From the NCBI RefSeq assembly GCF_000686605.1, contig NZ_JMLC01000017.1, positions 1 to 46,201 on the forward strand: a stretch of DNA of 46,201 nucleotides. The letters run 5' to 3'. Positions 1 through 8,369 of this stretch are shown one piece after another. The position numbers and the translations under genes are program-made. Under the pieces are notes generated by a model. That model did not search any database, was not told where the DNA came from, and saw nothing but the letters and a program-made list of their open reading frames with translations. This DNA comes from Streptococcus sobrinus DSM 20742 = ATCC 33478 (GTDB taxonomy: Bacteria > Bacillota > Bacilli > Lactobacillales > Streptococcaceae). Each line of letters begins with the position of its first letter. Position 1 is the first letter of the stretch.

Positions 1-1542
1 TATCATTCGAAAGTGATAATGTCTTAGTTAGGTCGAAGGAGAAAATGTCCCATCTGTTAAACTAGAATGATGAGGAAAAATGAGCTAACCATGACTGAGA
101 CTAAGAAATATATCACTATTAAAGCAGTCTGTGACGGAAAGAAAACAAAGAATAGGGCCTGTGTGGAGCTTGGCATATCCAAAAGGCAGGTGAATCGCCT
201 AGTCATTGCCTATCAGAATAAGGGTAAGCAGGCTTTTATCCATGGGAATAGGCAGAAACAGCCAGCCCACACTATGCCTCCAGAAATCAAAGAAAGAATT
301 ATTGGGAAATATCGAGACTATGGAGCTATGAGACCTAATGTTGTTCATTTTTGTGAGCTCCTAGCTGAGGAAGACGGCATCTGTTACTCCGATACTACCG
401 TGAGAAAGCTCCTCTATCAAGCTGGGTTTCTCTCACCTAAGACACAACGAAAAACCAAGAAACGCTTAAAAAAAGAGGCTAAGAAACGCAAGCAAGCTAA
501 AGAAGAGCCACTCCTCCCTACTGCTAGCGACTTCTTAGAAGAACCAGAGAAAGCCCATCCTAGTCGGGCTAGAAAAAAATATAGAGGCGAGCTTATCCAA
601 ATGGATGCCAGTCAATTCTTTTGGTTTGGACAAGAGGAAACCCATCTTCACGTCGCCATTGATGATGCCTCTGGTGATATTGTCGGGGCTTACTTTGACA
701 CCCAAGAAACCCTGAAGGGCTACTACCATGTTTTGGAACAGATTCTTGCAACCCAAGGCATCCCTTTTCAGTTCCTGACCGATAAGCGAACAGTCTTCAC
801 TTATGTCTCTAAACAGTCCAAAAAGATGGAAGAGGACACCTTCACGCAATTTGGCTACGCCTGCCATCAGCTGGGCATCGCCATCAAGACCTCATCTATT
901 CCACAAGCCAAGGGGCGAGTCGAAAGGCTCAATCAGACCCTGCAGTCCCGCCTTCCGATTGACCTCCAAAGGCATGGTATCACAAGCATTGACCAAGCCA
1001 ACCGTTACCTAAAAGGCTGGATCAAGCGGTTTAACAAGCAGTTCGGAGCCAAAGCAAGCTTATCCGTTTTTGAGGAGGCTCCTAAGCCTGCTCAGAGGAA
1101 TCTACTTCTAGCTAGGGTGAGTGAAAGAGTGATTGATAGTGGGCACCATATTCGTTATCAAAACAAGTTTTACTTACCCACTGAGGGAGACAAGGAAGTC
1201 TTCTTTGCCCGAAAAACGAAAGCCTTGGTTATTGAGGCTTTTAACGGTGACATCTACCTCAATATCGCTGACAAGACTTATGCTACTAGGCCTTTACAGG
1301 AACACGAACGCCATTCAGATGAATTTGAACCAGCCCAAGAAAAGAAAAAAGAAAGACGCAAGTATATTCCTCCACAATCACACCCGTGGAAACTTGCATC
1401 TTTCAAACAATATCTTCATAAGATTGGAAAATCCTATGAAGAATTTCAAGCTGAGAAGAACAAGGCTTCTCGCCTACAATTATAGCAGATTTTTTCTCCT
1501 ATCAACTTGATTTTGACGGGACAAAGTCATTTTCGATTGACA
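1..1542 (+). mobile_element. IS1202-type insertion sequence (ISNCY group)
   Basis: One long transposase gene is bracketed by imperfect inverted repeats of 23 bp. The left end (1-23, TATCATTCGAAAGTG...) matches the reverse complement of 1520-1542 (TGTCAATCGAAAATG...) at 17 of 23 positions. Ends of this length and a single gene of about 470 codons are what is known for IS1202 of Streptococcus pneumoniae. IS1202-like elements make a long target duplication (about 27 bp), but the left flank lies outside the window, so this cannot be tested. The left boundary is assumed to be base 1; a few more bases could lie upstream. Confidence 0.85.
67..1485 (+). CDS. IS1202-type transposase
   Basis: This 472-residue protein has an N-terminal helix-turn-helix region (about residues 20-60, with ELGISKRQVNRLV), a Lys-rich linker (about 130-165) and an rve/DDE integrase core. 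Candidate catalytic residues are the Asp in LIQMDASQFF, the Asp in FLTDKRTVF and the Glu in GRVERLNQTL. The length fits ISNCY/IS1202 transposases. The start is uncertain: ATG at 67 opens the frame, but ATG at 91 follows a GAGGA stretch and gives the family-like MTETKKYIT start. The reading frame is unbroken, so the element may be active. Confidence 0.85.
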   Translation: MMRKNELTMTETKKYITIKAVCDGKKTKNRACVELGISKRQVNRLVIAYQNKGKQAFIHGNRQKQPAHTMPPEIKERIIGKYRDYGAMRPNVVHFCELLAEEDGICYSDTTVRKLLYQAGFLSPKTQRKTKKRLKKEAKKRKQAKEEPLLPTASDFLEEPEKAHPSRARKKYRGELIQMDASQFFWFGQEETHLHVAIDDASGDIVGAYFDTQETLKGYYHVLEQILATQGIPFQFLTDKRTVFTYVSKQSKKMEEDTFTQFGYACHQLGIAIKTSSIPQAKGRVERLNQTLQSRLPIDLQRHGITSIDQANRYLKGWIKRFNKQFGAKASLSVFEEAPKPAQRNLLLARVSERVIDSGHHIRYQNKFYLPTEGDKEVFFARKTKALVIEAFNGDIYLNIADKTYATRPLQEHERHSDEFEPAQEKKKERRKYIPPQSHPWKLASFKQYLHKIGKSYEEFQAEKNKASRLQL

Positions 1543-1573
1543 ATCTTTTATGGTATCCAAGACTTTTAGTGGC

Positions 1574-1606
1574 TCTTAAGAAAATTTTCACGCTGTCTTA
1601 AGAAAA
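1574..1606 (+). promoter_or_regulatory. Direct repeat TCTTAAGAAAA x2, probable promoter region
   Basis: The 11-mer TCTTAAGAAAA occurs exactly at 1574-1584 and 1596-1606, 22 bp apart (two helical turns), just upstream of TTAGGAT (1612-1618), a possible -10. Direct repeats of this type are typical of OmpR-family or LytTR response-regulator sites; CiaR half-sites (TTTAAG) look similar but are spaced 11 bp. Which regulator binds is unknown. Confidence 0.4.
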
Positions 1607-1650
1607 CTAAGTTAGGATAGGCCCCATTACTTTTTAAGGAGGTACTGATT

Positions 1651-4530
1651 ATGGCAAACTCACCGAAACACAGAACCGAACTAAAGGGTTATGGTACCCT
1701 ACGTAAAAGCAAGGCACACGGATTGGTGGGAGCACTAATCCTGTCAGGTGCTCTTATCACGACGGGGGTGATATCCTCTTCTACTTTTGCCGAAGAGCAA
1801 GCAGGAGAAGTCACAACAACAAGTCAGTCAAAAGAAACAACAGTTTCGACTGATACAGCAACTTCAGGCACAACTGAGAACTCTCAAACGCAGTCAACTG
1901 ACACACAAACTACCAATACTAGCTCAACAGAGCAAACCAACTCTCAAAGCACTTCTGAACAAACGAGTACGGAAGCAACAAGTTCCGAAACCAGCTCTAG
2001 CCCAGAGACTGTTAACTCTTCGAGCGCAAGCAGCTCTGAAGGAGCTGAGACAAGACTTTCAGAAGGTTCGTCCACAGCTAGCACTTCCACAGAGGCAGGT
2101 TCTTCTACCGCCAGCTCCGAACTAGCTTCTGCCTCGCAAGCCGCTAGCTCAGCAGATAGTGACACTAATAATGAAACAAGTTCAACCACAATCACCTTTT
2201 CAACAGATAGTGATACAGGTGAATCAACTGTTTCCACCGATGTTGCAGATACTGCAGAAACAGCAGCTGTGACGGTTTCCAACTATATTGTTACCATTAC
2301 AGAAGCTGGTAGCTATGTCTTAAGTGGTAAGGCCAATGGCTATCAAATTGTCGTAGACAGCAGTGTGGCTGATCAAGTAACACTCATTCTTGATAATCTT
2401 GATTTGACCTCCAGCAATATCTACTCTGCGGGCGACTTAACCATCTCTGTCAGCTCTGATAGTTCAGTAAGTTCAGATAGCACTAATGCGATTGAAGCCG
2501 AAGGAGCTCTGACAATTTCCAGCAGCAACTCCAGCAATCTGACAGCAACGGCAACAAGTAACCATGCTATAAAGGCAGATAGCGTTAATCTCTCCAACCT
2601 CGGTCTAGCACTCACTTCTAGTGACAAGGACGGGATTCATGCCACTAGCAGCTTGACCCTCGATAAGGTTACAATGACTATTTCAGCCGGCGATGATGGT
2701 ATCCAAGTAGACGATGATACCGATGTCAATTCGGGTGATTTAATCATCACTGACTCTGACATCACCATAACATCAACCGATAAAGGAATTACTGTTTCAG
2801 ACAGTGCAACGGTTGATGGAGAGACGAATCTGACAATAACCGCTGGAGACGAAGGCATTGAAGGACGTTCCATCAATCTCAATAGCGGTACCATTACGAT
2901 TGACGCTGGTGATGACGGCCTCAATGCCACTGAATGGACAACTAAGGACGATGCTGATTTAAGTAATTTAACAAATACAACCGCAGATATCGAAAATACG
3001 GTCATCATTACTATTGCTGGCGCTACTGTCACTATCAGTGCAGATGGAGATGGTATTGATAGCAACGGAAACCTAGCTATCTCTGCCGGTTCTGTCTACG
3101 TGACACAAACATCGGTTGACAATTCTGCCCTTGACTATGATGGTACTGGCATCATCTCTGGCGGAACCGTCTGGGCTTTGGGAAATCAGGGAATGGCTCA
3201 AGCCTTTACAACAGGGTCCAGTCAGGCCTATATTATGGCTAATCTGTCAGGTTCAGAAGGAGATACTGTCACCGTAACGGACAGCGATGGTAATCTCATT
3301 GCAACCACTACTGCAACAACTTCCTTCGGTAACGTGGTCTTTAGCGATGCTGTCTTAGAATCAGGACAAACCTACACGATTACCACTTCATCTGGCTCCA
3401 CGACAACTGCCACGGCAACAGAAGAAACTTCTGCCAATGCTTTCGGTGGTATGGGAGGCGGACCTAATGGTGCTCCTGACCAATCTGGAAATATGACGCC
3501 ACCTAATGGTGCTCCTAGCCAATCTGGAAATATGACACCACCTAATGGATTTCCGGCAAATCCCGGACAAGCACCAGACTTCTCAAGCACCACCAGCAAC
3601 ACGAGTGAGACTGTAGCAGGGTCTAGCAGTACTAGTGAAGAAACAAGTTCAAATACGGATGCGGCATCGACTACACCGGCAAATTCTGAAACTCAGGCAG
3701 ATAGTACAGCGTCGCTGCCAGCAACTGAACAAGAATCCGATACCTCAAATACTAGCGAAGCAGGATCCACTAGCACCAGTGAAATTAGCTCAAATACGGA
3801 TGCGGCATCGACTACACCAGCAAGTTCTGAAACTCAGGCAGATAGTACAGCGTCGCAACCAGCAACAGAAAAAGAACCAGGTACCAGCACCAGTGAAGTA
3901 AGTTCAAGCACTGACACGATATCAACTACACCGACAAATGTTGCAAATCATGCCGATAATGGAATTAGTTCAGCAAGCGAACAGGCTGCTGGCAAGACTA
4001 GACCCACCGATTCCCAAGGTAAGGCTGGACAGGTTCCTAATAGCACGAATGCCACTGGAAGAGGAGACTCAACCGCCAATAAATCAGAAACCAGCCAGCC
4101 TAGGCCAGACTTCACAAGTGATACGGCTGCCACAGCTAGTAGACAGGCTAAAAGAGCAGGGAAAACTGACCAACCTAGGCAAGAAGTACAGGCTAATGGA
4201 AAAAGCCAAGGTGCAGAGGCTCTTAGAGAAGATCAGACATCACAGTTGACTTCGTCAACACCCACTAAACAGGCTCAAAATAAGCAACATTCCCAACAAA
4301 ACTGGCTCCCAAGCCAAAAATCTGAGGGGCAACAGACTGAACAAGTTCAAGAGGCGATAAATCATTTCACCTCCACTTCTTCTCAAAAAAATGAGCGGAC
4401 AGAATCACCTCAAAAAGAGACTCAAAAAAATCCAGAAAAGAGAACTTCTCAAAATCAAGCTTTCCAAAAAACAAAAAGCAACTCTCTCCTTGCGACTATT
4501 CTAAACTGGCTCTTAGGTCAGCTTAACTAA
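1651..4530 (+). CDS. Large exported Ser/Thr-rich protein with carbohydrate-binding-like beta domain
   Basis: This 959-residue protein is preceded by a strong AAGGAGG (1636-1642). Residues 1-47 look like a YSIRK-like signal peptide (YGTLRKSKAHGLVGA, hydrophobic 24-40, probable cut after STFA). Residues 50-200 are low-complexity Ser/Thr/Glu. Residues about 205-600 carry repeated beta-strand units with Asp/Gly turns (AGDDGIQVDDD, AGDEGIEG, AGDDGLNA, ADGDGIDS), the pattern of the Cthe_2159 polysaccharide-binding beta-helix family. Near 3463-3555 a 13-residue unit (PNGAPDQSGNMTP) is tandemly repeated, and a 47-residue Ser/Thr unit repeats at 3649 and 3790. The last 350 residues are Gln/Ser/Thr-rich and end in a short hydrophobic helix, with no C-terminal LPXTG sorting signal. 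A role in adhesion or glucan binding is inference only. Confidence 0.75.
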   Translation: MANSPKHRTELKGYGTLRKSKAHGLVGALILSGALITTGVISSSTFAEEQAGEVTTTSQSKETTVSTDTATSGTTENSQTQSTDTQTTNTSSTEQTNSQSTSEQTSTEATSSETSSSPETVNSSSASSSEGAETRLSEGSSTASTSTEAGSSTASSELASASQAASSADSDTNNETSSTTITFSTDSDTGESTVSTDVADTAETAAVTVSNYIVTITEAGSYVLSGKANGYQIVVDSSVADQVTLILDNLDLTSSNIYSAGDLTISVSSDSSVSSDSTNAIEAEGALTISSSNSSNLTATATSNHAIKADSVNLSNLGLALTSSDKDGIHATSSLTLDKVTMTISAGDDGIQVDDDTDVNSGDLIITDSDITITSTDKGITVSDSATVDGETNLTITAGDEGIEGRSINLNSGTITIDAGDDGLNATEWTTKDDADLSNLTNTTADIENTVIITIAGATVTISADGDGIDSNGNLAISAGSVYVTQTSVDNSALDYDGTGIISGGTVWALGNQGMAQAFTTGSSQAYIMANLSGSEGDTVTVTDSDGNLIATTTATTSFGNVVFSDAVLESGQTYTITTSSGSTTTATATEETSANAFGGMGGGPNGAPDQSGNMTPPNGAPSQSGNMTPPNGFPANPGQAPDFSSTTSNTSETVAGSSSTSEETSSNTDAASTTPANSETQADSTASLPATEQESDTSNTSEAGSTSTSEISSNTDAASTTPASSETQADSTASQPATEKEPGTSTSEVSSSTDTISTTPTNVANHADNGISSASEQAAGKTRPTDSQGKAGQVPNSTNATGRGDSTANKSETSQPRPDFTSDTAATASRQAKRAGKTDQPRQEVQANGKSQGAEALREDQTSQLTSSTPTKQAQNKQHSQQNWLPSQKSEGQQTEQVQEAINHFTSTSSQKNERTESPQKETQKNPEKRTSQNQAFQKTKSNSLLATILNWLLGQLN

Positions 4531-4565
4531 CGATGTCCGTCCTCAAAAAGGACTAAAAAGCACTG

Positions 4566-4611
4566 ATAAAACAAATCAACCCCAGCAGTTTGTGGGGTTG
4601 ATTTGTTTTAT
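4566..4611. terminator. Bidirectional terminator, 19-bp perfect stem
   Basis: Arms 4566-4584 and 4593-4611 pair perfectly (19 bp) around an 8-nt loop. The stem bases are A-rich on one side and T-rich on the other, so it can serve the surface-protein gene (plus) and comEB (minus), which converge here. Confidence 0.9.
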
Positions 4612-4638
4612 ATTTATAGAAAACTGATAAGAATGCCC

Positions 4639-5094
4639 TCAGTCTTCCCCTAAAATAATATGGGGAACATCATGCTGGATATAGTCCACACCCTTTTGCT
4701 TCATCAACTCGATAGCCAGAGCATTGGGACGATAGTCAGCCTTATAGGTGATCTTCTTGACACCCGCCTGCAAGAGCGCCTTAGTACAGTTGATACAGGG
4801 GAAATGGGTAACATAGATTTCAGTATTTTTGGTCGAGATTCCTTCCTTGGCACATTGAATCAGGGCATTCATTTCTGCGTGAACCGTCCGAATACAGTGA
4901 CCGTCTTCCATGTAATGACCGACCTCATTACAGTTGTCAGTCTCGGAAACACCTCCATTGTAGCCGGTCGCAATAATCCGCTTATCCTTGACCAGAACCG
5001 CACCAACATAAGCTCGATCGCAGGTTGATCGCTTAGAAATCAGCTCAGCATTGGCCATAAAATAATCCTGCCAAGATAGTCGTTCTTCCGTCAT
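4639..5094 (-). CDS. comEB: dCMP/ComE operon deaminase-type protein ComEB
   Basis: This 151-residue protein belongs to the cytidine/deoxycytidylate deaminase family. The zinc site is visible: HAEMNA supplies His and the catalytic Glu, and PCINC supplies two Cys. Family members convert dCMP to dUMP; in streptococci and Bacillus the gene is called comEB, though a direct role in DNA uptake is not established. A strong AGGAGG sits just upstream of the ATG. It lies 8 bp after the M24 peptidase gene on the same strand, so both are probably co-transcribed from the peptidase promoter. Confidence 0.9.
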   Translation of the reverse strand: MTEERLSWQDYFMANAELISKRSTCDRAYVGAVLVKDKRIIATGYNGGVSETDNCNEVGHYMEDGHCIRTVHAEMNALIQCAKEGISTKNTEIYVTHFPCINCTKALLQAGVKKITYKADYRPNALAIELMKQKGVDYIQHDVPHIILGED

Positions 5095-5102
5095 AAAACC
5101 TC

Positions 5103-6170
5103 CTAAATGACAATTAATTCCTTGGGGGCTTGAGTCAAAACCTGACAGCCTGTCTTAGTTACCAGAATATCATCTTCAATTCTGACCCCGAATTTTCCAT
5201 CCAGATAAATCCCAGGCTCATCGGTAATGGTCATCCCAGCCTCCACCAAGTCCGCTGATTGACCAAAGTAAGGAATTTCATGAATAGCTAAACCAATGCC
5301 ATGACCAATACCATGGGTAAAGAAATCACCGTAACCAGCTTGAGCGATAACTTGGCGAGCAATCCGATCATAATCACAGCGTTTTATTCCCGCCTTGACA
5401 TCATCAATAACCGCCCGATTACTCTTGAGGACAAGCTCATAGACAGCCCGCTCCTCATCGGAAGGCTGACCGATATGGATAGTCCGTGTCATATCGCTGA
5501 CATAATGGTTATAGATACAACCAAAATCCATGGTTAAAGTCTCACCCTGACGAATGATTTTATCGCTGGCTCGACCGTGGGGCATGGCTGACCGCTGACC
5601 CGAAGCCACGATAAAGTCAAAAGAAGGACCGCTGGCTCCTAATCCTCGCATCCGAAAATCAAGAAAATTAGCAAGGTCAATTTCACTGGTCTGGTTGGGT
5701 TTGATAAAGTCCAAAGCATCTAAGAAGGCCTGATCAGAAATCTTGCAGGCCTGACCAATGGTTTCAATTTCACCAGAGTCTTTAATCATCCGCAAGTTCT
5801 CAATCAAATCGTTCAGCGACTCTAGCTGGTAACCTGTAAAAATAGACCGCAAGTGCTGATAAAAATTATAAGAGATTGCCTCTCCCTCAAAGCCAATCGT
5901 CTTCAACTTATCGTCTCTGATAAGCTGAGCAATTTCAGTCAGAGGCTGGCGAGTCTCAATAATATCAAAACCCTTAACCTGCTCTCTAGCTAAAAGACTA
6001 TAGCGAGAGTCCGTCAGAAAGAGTCGGAGTCCTTCTGAGATAAAAATTGTTCCAGCCGTTCCATGAAAGCCAGTCAAATAATAGATATTGGTCAGATTAG
6101 TGACTAGGAAGCCATCGCAAGCCGTCTGCTTCAGGGATGTCACTAATTTTTCAACACGCGCCTCAGACAC
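5103..6170 (-). CDS. M24 family Xaa-Pro aminopeptidase/dipeptidase
   Basis: This 355-residue protein has an N-terminal creatinase-like domain (about 1-125) and a C-terminal pita-bread catalytic domain. The expected dinuclear-metal ligands are visible: Asp in TMDFGC, Asp in VSDMTRT, His in HGIGHGIG, Glu in TDEPGIY and Glu in RIEDDI. The start codon is GTG at 6170, chosen because GGGGAGGTGATT lies 5 bp before it. Family enzymes remove an N-terminal residue before proline (PepP) or cleave Xaa-Pro dipeptides (PepQ); the length fits either, so no symbol is given. It is cytoplasmic by lack of a signal peptide. Confidence 0.88.
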   Translation of the reverse strand: MSEARVEKLVTSLKQTACDGFLVTNLTNIYYLTGFHGTAGTIFISEGLRLFLTDSRYSLLAREQVKGFDIIETRQPLTEIAQLIRDDKLKTIGFEGEAISYNFYQHLRSIFTGYQLESLNDLIENLRMIKDSGEIETIGQACKISDQAFLDALDFIKPNQTSEIDLANFLDFRMRGLGASGPSFDFIVASGQRSAMPHGRASDKIIRQGETLTMDFGCIYNHYVSDMTRTIHIGQPSDEERAVYELVLKSNRAVIDDVKAGIKRCDYDRIARQVIAQAGYGDFFTHGIGHGIGLAIHEIPYFGQSADLVEAGMTITDEPGIYLDGKFGVRIEDDILVTKTGCQVLTQAPKELIVI

Positions 6171-6241
6171 CTGAGAATCACCTCCCCTTTAATGACTTTA
6201 TTCTAGCATGATTAGACTGAAATTACTAATTTGAATGAACC

Positions 6242-6274
6242 AAAAAGGCCCCAACACCATGATGGAGGCGGGGG
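6242..6274 (-). terminator. Terminator of bacteriocin cassette 1
   Basis: Read on the minus strand: CCCCGCCTCCA, short loop, TGGTGTTGGGG, then CCTTTTTGG. Almost the same hairpin ends bacteriocin cassette 2 at 28852-28885. Confidence 0.75.
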
Positions 6275-6289
6275 TAATTCAAGTATACA

Positions 6290-6469
6290 TTACTTGTTTC
6301 TAAAAAATTGGAAAAGTTTGATTAAATAGATAATAGCCATACTTAAAACGGTAAGCAAAAGTACAATAAACATAAACTTTCCAAATTGTTTACTCGGTGA
6401 TAGGATAGTGATAAGAGCTAGAATAGCAATTAAAAATATTAGGAAATTATCTTTGAAAAATTTACTCAT
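6290..6469 (-). CDS. Small hydrophobic protein, candidate bacteriocin immunity protein
   Basis: This 59-residue protein has two predicted membrane helices (about 8-25 and 31-50) and a basic C-terminus (LIKLFQFFRNK). The start is the ATG at 6469, not the upstream ATG at 6505, because the latter lies inside the preceding bacteriocin gene and because the chosen start gives a protein aligning end to end with the 59-residue product at 28657-28836 (MSKFFKDNFLIFL versus MKKFFKENFLIYL). It begins 8 bp after the bacteriocin stop with a weak ribosome site, suggesting translational coupling. Position directly behind two bacteriocin genes suggests immunity; this is inference. Confidence 0.7.
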   Translation of the reverse strand: MSKFFKDNFLIFLIAILALITILSPSKQFGKFMFIVLLLTVLSMAIIYLIKLFQFFRNK

Positions 6470-6477
6470 AATAGTAA

Positions 6478-6741
6478 CTAAACCTGTGAGCCTGCTATTC
6501 CGCAAGTCGTTCCAGCTATTAATCCTTCACCTATTCCACCCAAAACAGCTCCTACAACACTTCCAGCTCCCGGTTCCGCTGCAGTTCCAGCAATCAAACC
6601 TTTTCCTGCTCCATCAATAGCTCCGCCGATAAAACCTCCTGCGAAACCTATTGTAGCACCCCAGGCATTAAATCTACCACCAATTTCTACAAGATTTTCA
6701 CTATCTACAATTTCAAAATCATTAAACGCTATAGAATTCAT
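6478..6741 (-). CDS. Double-glycine leader bacteriocin peptide
   Basis: This 87-residue precursor has a 22-residue leader ending ENLVEIGG, the classic double-glycine signal cut by ABC exporters with a C39 peptidase. The predicted mature peptide (65 residues) is Gly/Ala-rich with several GxxxG motifs (IGFAGGFIGGAIDG, GAVLGGIGEG), as in class IIb two-peptide bacteriocins that insert in membranes. An ATG 12 bases further upstream is in frame, but ATGGAGGAAT there is the ribosome site, so the second ATG is the start. It follows the 6782-7066 peptide gene by 40 bp on the same strand; the two may form a two-component bacteriocin. Confidence 0.82.
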   Translation of the reverse strand: MNSIAFNDFEIVDSENLVEIGGRFNAWGATIGFAGGFIGGAIDGAGKGLIAGTAAEPGAGSVVGAVLGGIGEGLIAGTTCGIAGSQV

Positions 6742-6781
6742 ATATTCCTCCATATTAGTTAATTGTATTGTTTGTCGAATT

Positions 6782-7066
6782 TTACAAATCTAAATATTTA
6801 TAGCCAGCAAGACCTGTCGCTGTACCAGCCACGAGTCCTTGACCAACTCCACAAAGAAGCGCACCTGCAATAGTACCTGCACCAGGTTCTGCCAAAGTTC
6901 CAGCTTCAGCACCTGTCATTGCACCCTTAAGAAAGCCTCCAGCAAAACCACCTGCAAAACCAACAACTGCTCCAAAGGCATTTCCTGCGTCAATTTCTGT
7001 GAGATAATCTGCATCAGCTACTTCAAAGTTTTCTAACACCATAGTATCCAATGTTACTGTGTTCAT
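6782..7066 (-). CDS. Bacteriocin peptide with a variant (AG) leader site
   Basis: This 94-residue precursor starts MNTVTLDTM, nearly as in the cassette 2 peptide (MNTVTLDSM). The 28-residue leader ends YLTEIDAG, so the processing site would be Ala-Gly rather than Gly-Gly. The mature part (66 residues) is Gly/Ala-rich with GFAGGFAGGF and GALLCGVGQG, the GxxxG pattern of class IIb bacteriocins. TAAGGAGA lies 6 bp before the ATG, and a promoter is at 7141-7169. It is the first gene of the cassette. No transporter, immunity kinase or pheromone genes are nearby, so export must use machinery encoded elsewhere. Confidence 0.82.
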   Translation of the reverse strand: MNTVTLDTMVLENFEVADADYLTEIDAGNAFGAVVGFAGGFAGGFLKGAMTGAEAGTLAEPGAGTIAGALLCGVGQGLVAGTATGLAGYKYLDL

Positions 7067-7140
7067 AAAAATTCTCCTTATTATAAGTTACCGAAGGCAT
7101 CAGCAAGCACCTCTGGCAACAAATTTATTTTACGACGCTT

Positions 7141-7169
7141 ATCCTATCACTTGAATTTTTCTTAATCAA
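7141..7169 (-). promoter_or_regulatory. Promoter of bacteriocin cassette 1
   Basis: On the minus strand TTGATT (7164-7169), a 17-bp spacer and TAGGAT (7141-7146). The predicted start leaves a leader of roughly 70 nt before the ATG at 7066. No clear ComE/BlpR-type direct repeat was found by eye. Confidence 0.5.
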
Positions 7170-7664
7170 GGTCTTCTGGCACTTTTCATTAGAATGTTAA
7201 TGCTCCATAAAAATAATATAAAATTTCTGATAATTATTTTTCGCTAGATTGGAATTGGCATCTTAATATCTCACTCTAGTAGTTTAGTAAAATTGCTTGG
7301 GATTTAAGAACCTAGAGCTGCTCTCATGCCAGGGAAACTTAAAATATTAATCTCCTTGAAGACATCTTCCTGAATTAATCGTTTTTTATAAGTACTATGT
7401 CAGTAAAAGGCCTCTTTTAATTGCAGACCTCAACTTCCATCTAAAAGGACTAATTCCCATACAATGCAGAAACGCAATCTTTCATCTAATATAATGTCTA
7501 ACTTTTGGGAGGCACTTTATCCTATACGACTAATCTTTTCTGATTCAGAAACATTAATAAAAACTTTAGGGAGCTTCCCTTGTTTCCCCTAAGCTCTCCC
7601 AGATAATAAAATACACTAAGAAAAAGGAACCGAGATTATTCTCAGCACCTTATCGTATTCTTCA
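7170..7664. other. Non-coding spacer with minus-strand terminator
   Basis: About 500 bp of AT-rich sequence with no supported gene. At its right end, minus strand, CTGAGA-ATAA-TCTCGG (around 7628-7648, inside outer AAGG/CCTT pairs) followed by a T-run is a probable terminator for the DUF4811 gene at 7665. Nothing else was recognised. Confidence 0.5.
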
Positions 7665-8369
7665 TTAATCTTTAATTTTTAAAGCCTTCTTGATAGCCGA
7701 AACTTGCATCTCAGCGTAGGCCTCAGGATTTGATTTGGCCAGAGCCTGCATTGCTTGGGCCTTGGCAGGATCAGCAGCCATTTGACCTTGCAGCTGTTTG
7801 GCAAGACCCGCTAATTTCTTGGCTTGATCTTGTGACAGAACCAGCCAAGTTTTCTTGGGGACTTGAACAACAGATTTTTGGGAGACCAATTCCCCTGATT
7901 CCCCACCAAAACCATAGAGCAATTTAGCCGTTTTTGACTTCCAAACGTACCGCTTGGTCGTGGTTTTAACTTGAGCCTCTTTGACATCAGCCAATTGGTA
8001 GGTTGCTGTTTTCTTGACAGCTTCCGTTGCATGTTTGGTATCTGGAATGAAGTATGCCTTGGCATCCTTATCTTCCTTGCTAGCTCGGTAAACTAGAACC
8101 TTACTGCTTGCCTTGCTGCCCAGATCCTTATAAACGAGGACACCATAGGGAAGCTTACTATCTCCAGCAGTATAAATCTTTTGAGTTACCACCCTATTTT
8201 CAACCGTCATACCTGTATGATTAACAAAATGATCGGTCAGGAGGTAGACAGAACCAGCCAAGACTAGGAGGGACAGAAGCCCTAGCCCATAGCGCAGAGC
8301 TTTTGAAGACAGTAGCATCCATGAGCCAAAGGTTGCCAAGGTTGCTAGTCCAATAATTAAAATAATCAT
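7665..8369 (-). CDS. DUF4811 membrane protein, copy 1
   Basis: This 234-residue protein has two membrane helices (about 3-21 and 27-45) and a long extracytoplasmic part rich in Lys and Ala. DUF4811 proteins are known chiefly as neighbours of 14-TM MFS multidrug transporters in lactic acid bacteria; no function is established. The ATG overlaps the pump stop codon by four bases (ATGA), so translation is coupled to the pump. It is paralogous along its whole length to the protein at 10186-10902, sharing VKTTTKRYVWKS, KLLYGFGGE and QKSVVQVPKKTWL-type segments. Confidence 0.85.
   Translation of the reverse strand: MIILIIGLATLATFGSWMLLSSKALRYGLGLLSLLVLAGSVYLLTDHFVNHTGMTVENRVVTQKIYTAGDSKLPYGVLVYKDLGSKASSKVLVYRASKEDKDAKAYFIPDTKHATEAVKKTATYQLADVKEAQVKTTTKRYVWKSKTAKLLYGFGGESGELVSQKSVVQVPKKTWLVLSQDQAKKLAGLAKQLQGQMAADPAKAQAMQALAKSNPEAYAEMQVSAIKKALKIKD

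Noticed and set aside
45..65. Six-codon frame after AAGGAG in the IS left end
   Set aside because: Too short to support as a gene; possibly only a leader of the transposase.
3700..3730. LPATE motif in the surface protein as a sortase signal
   Set aside because: It is internal, not followed by a hydrophobic segment and charged tail, and its repeat copy reads QPATE.
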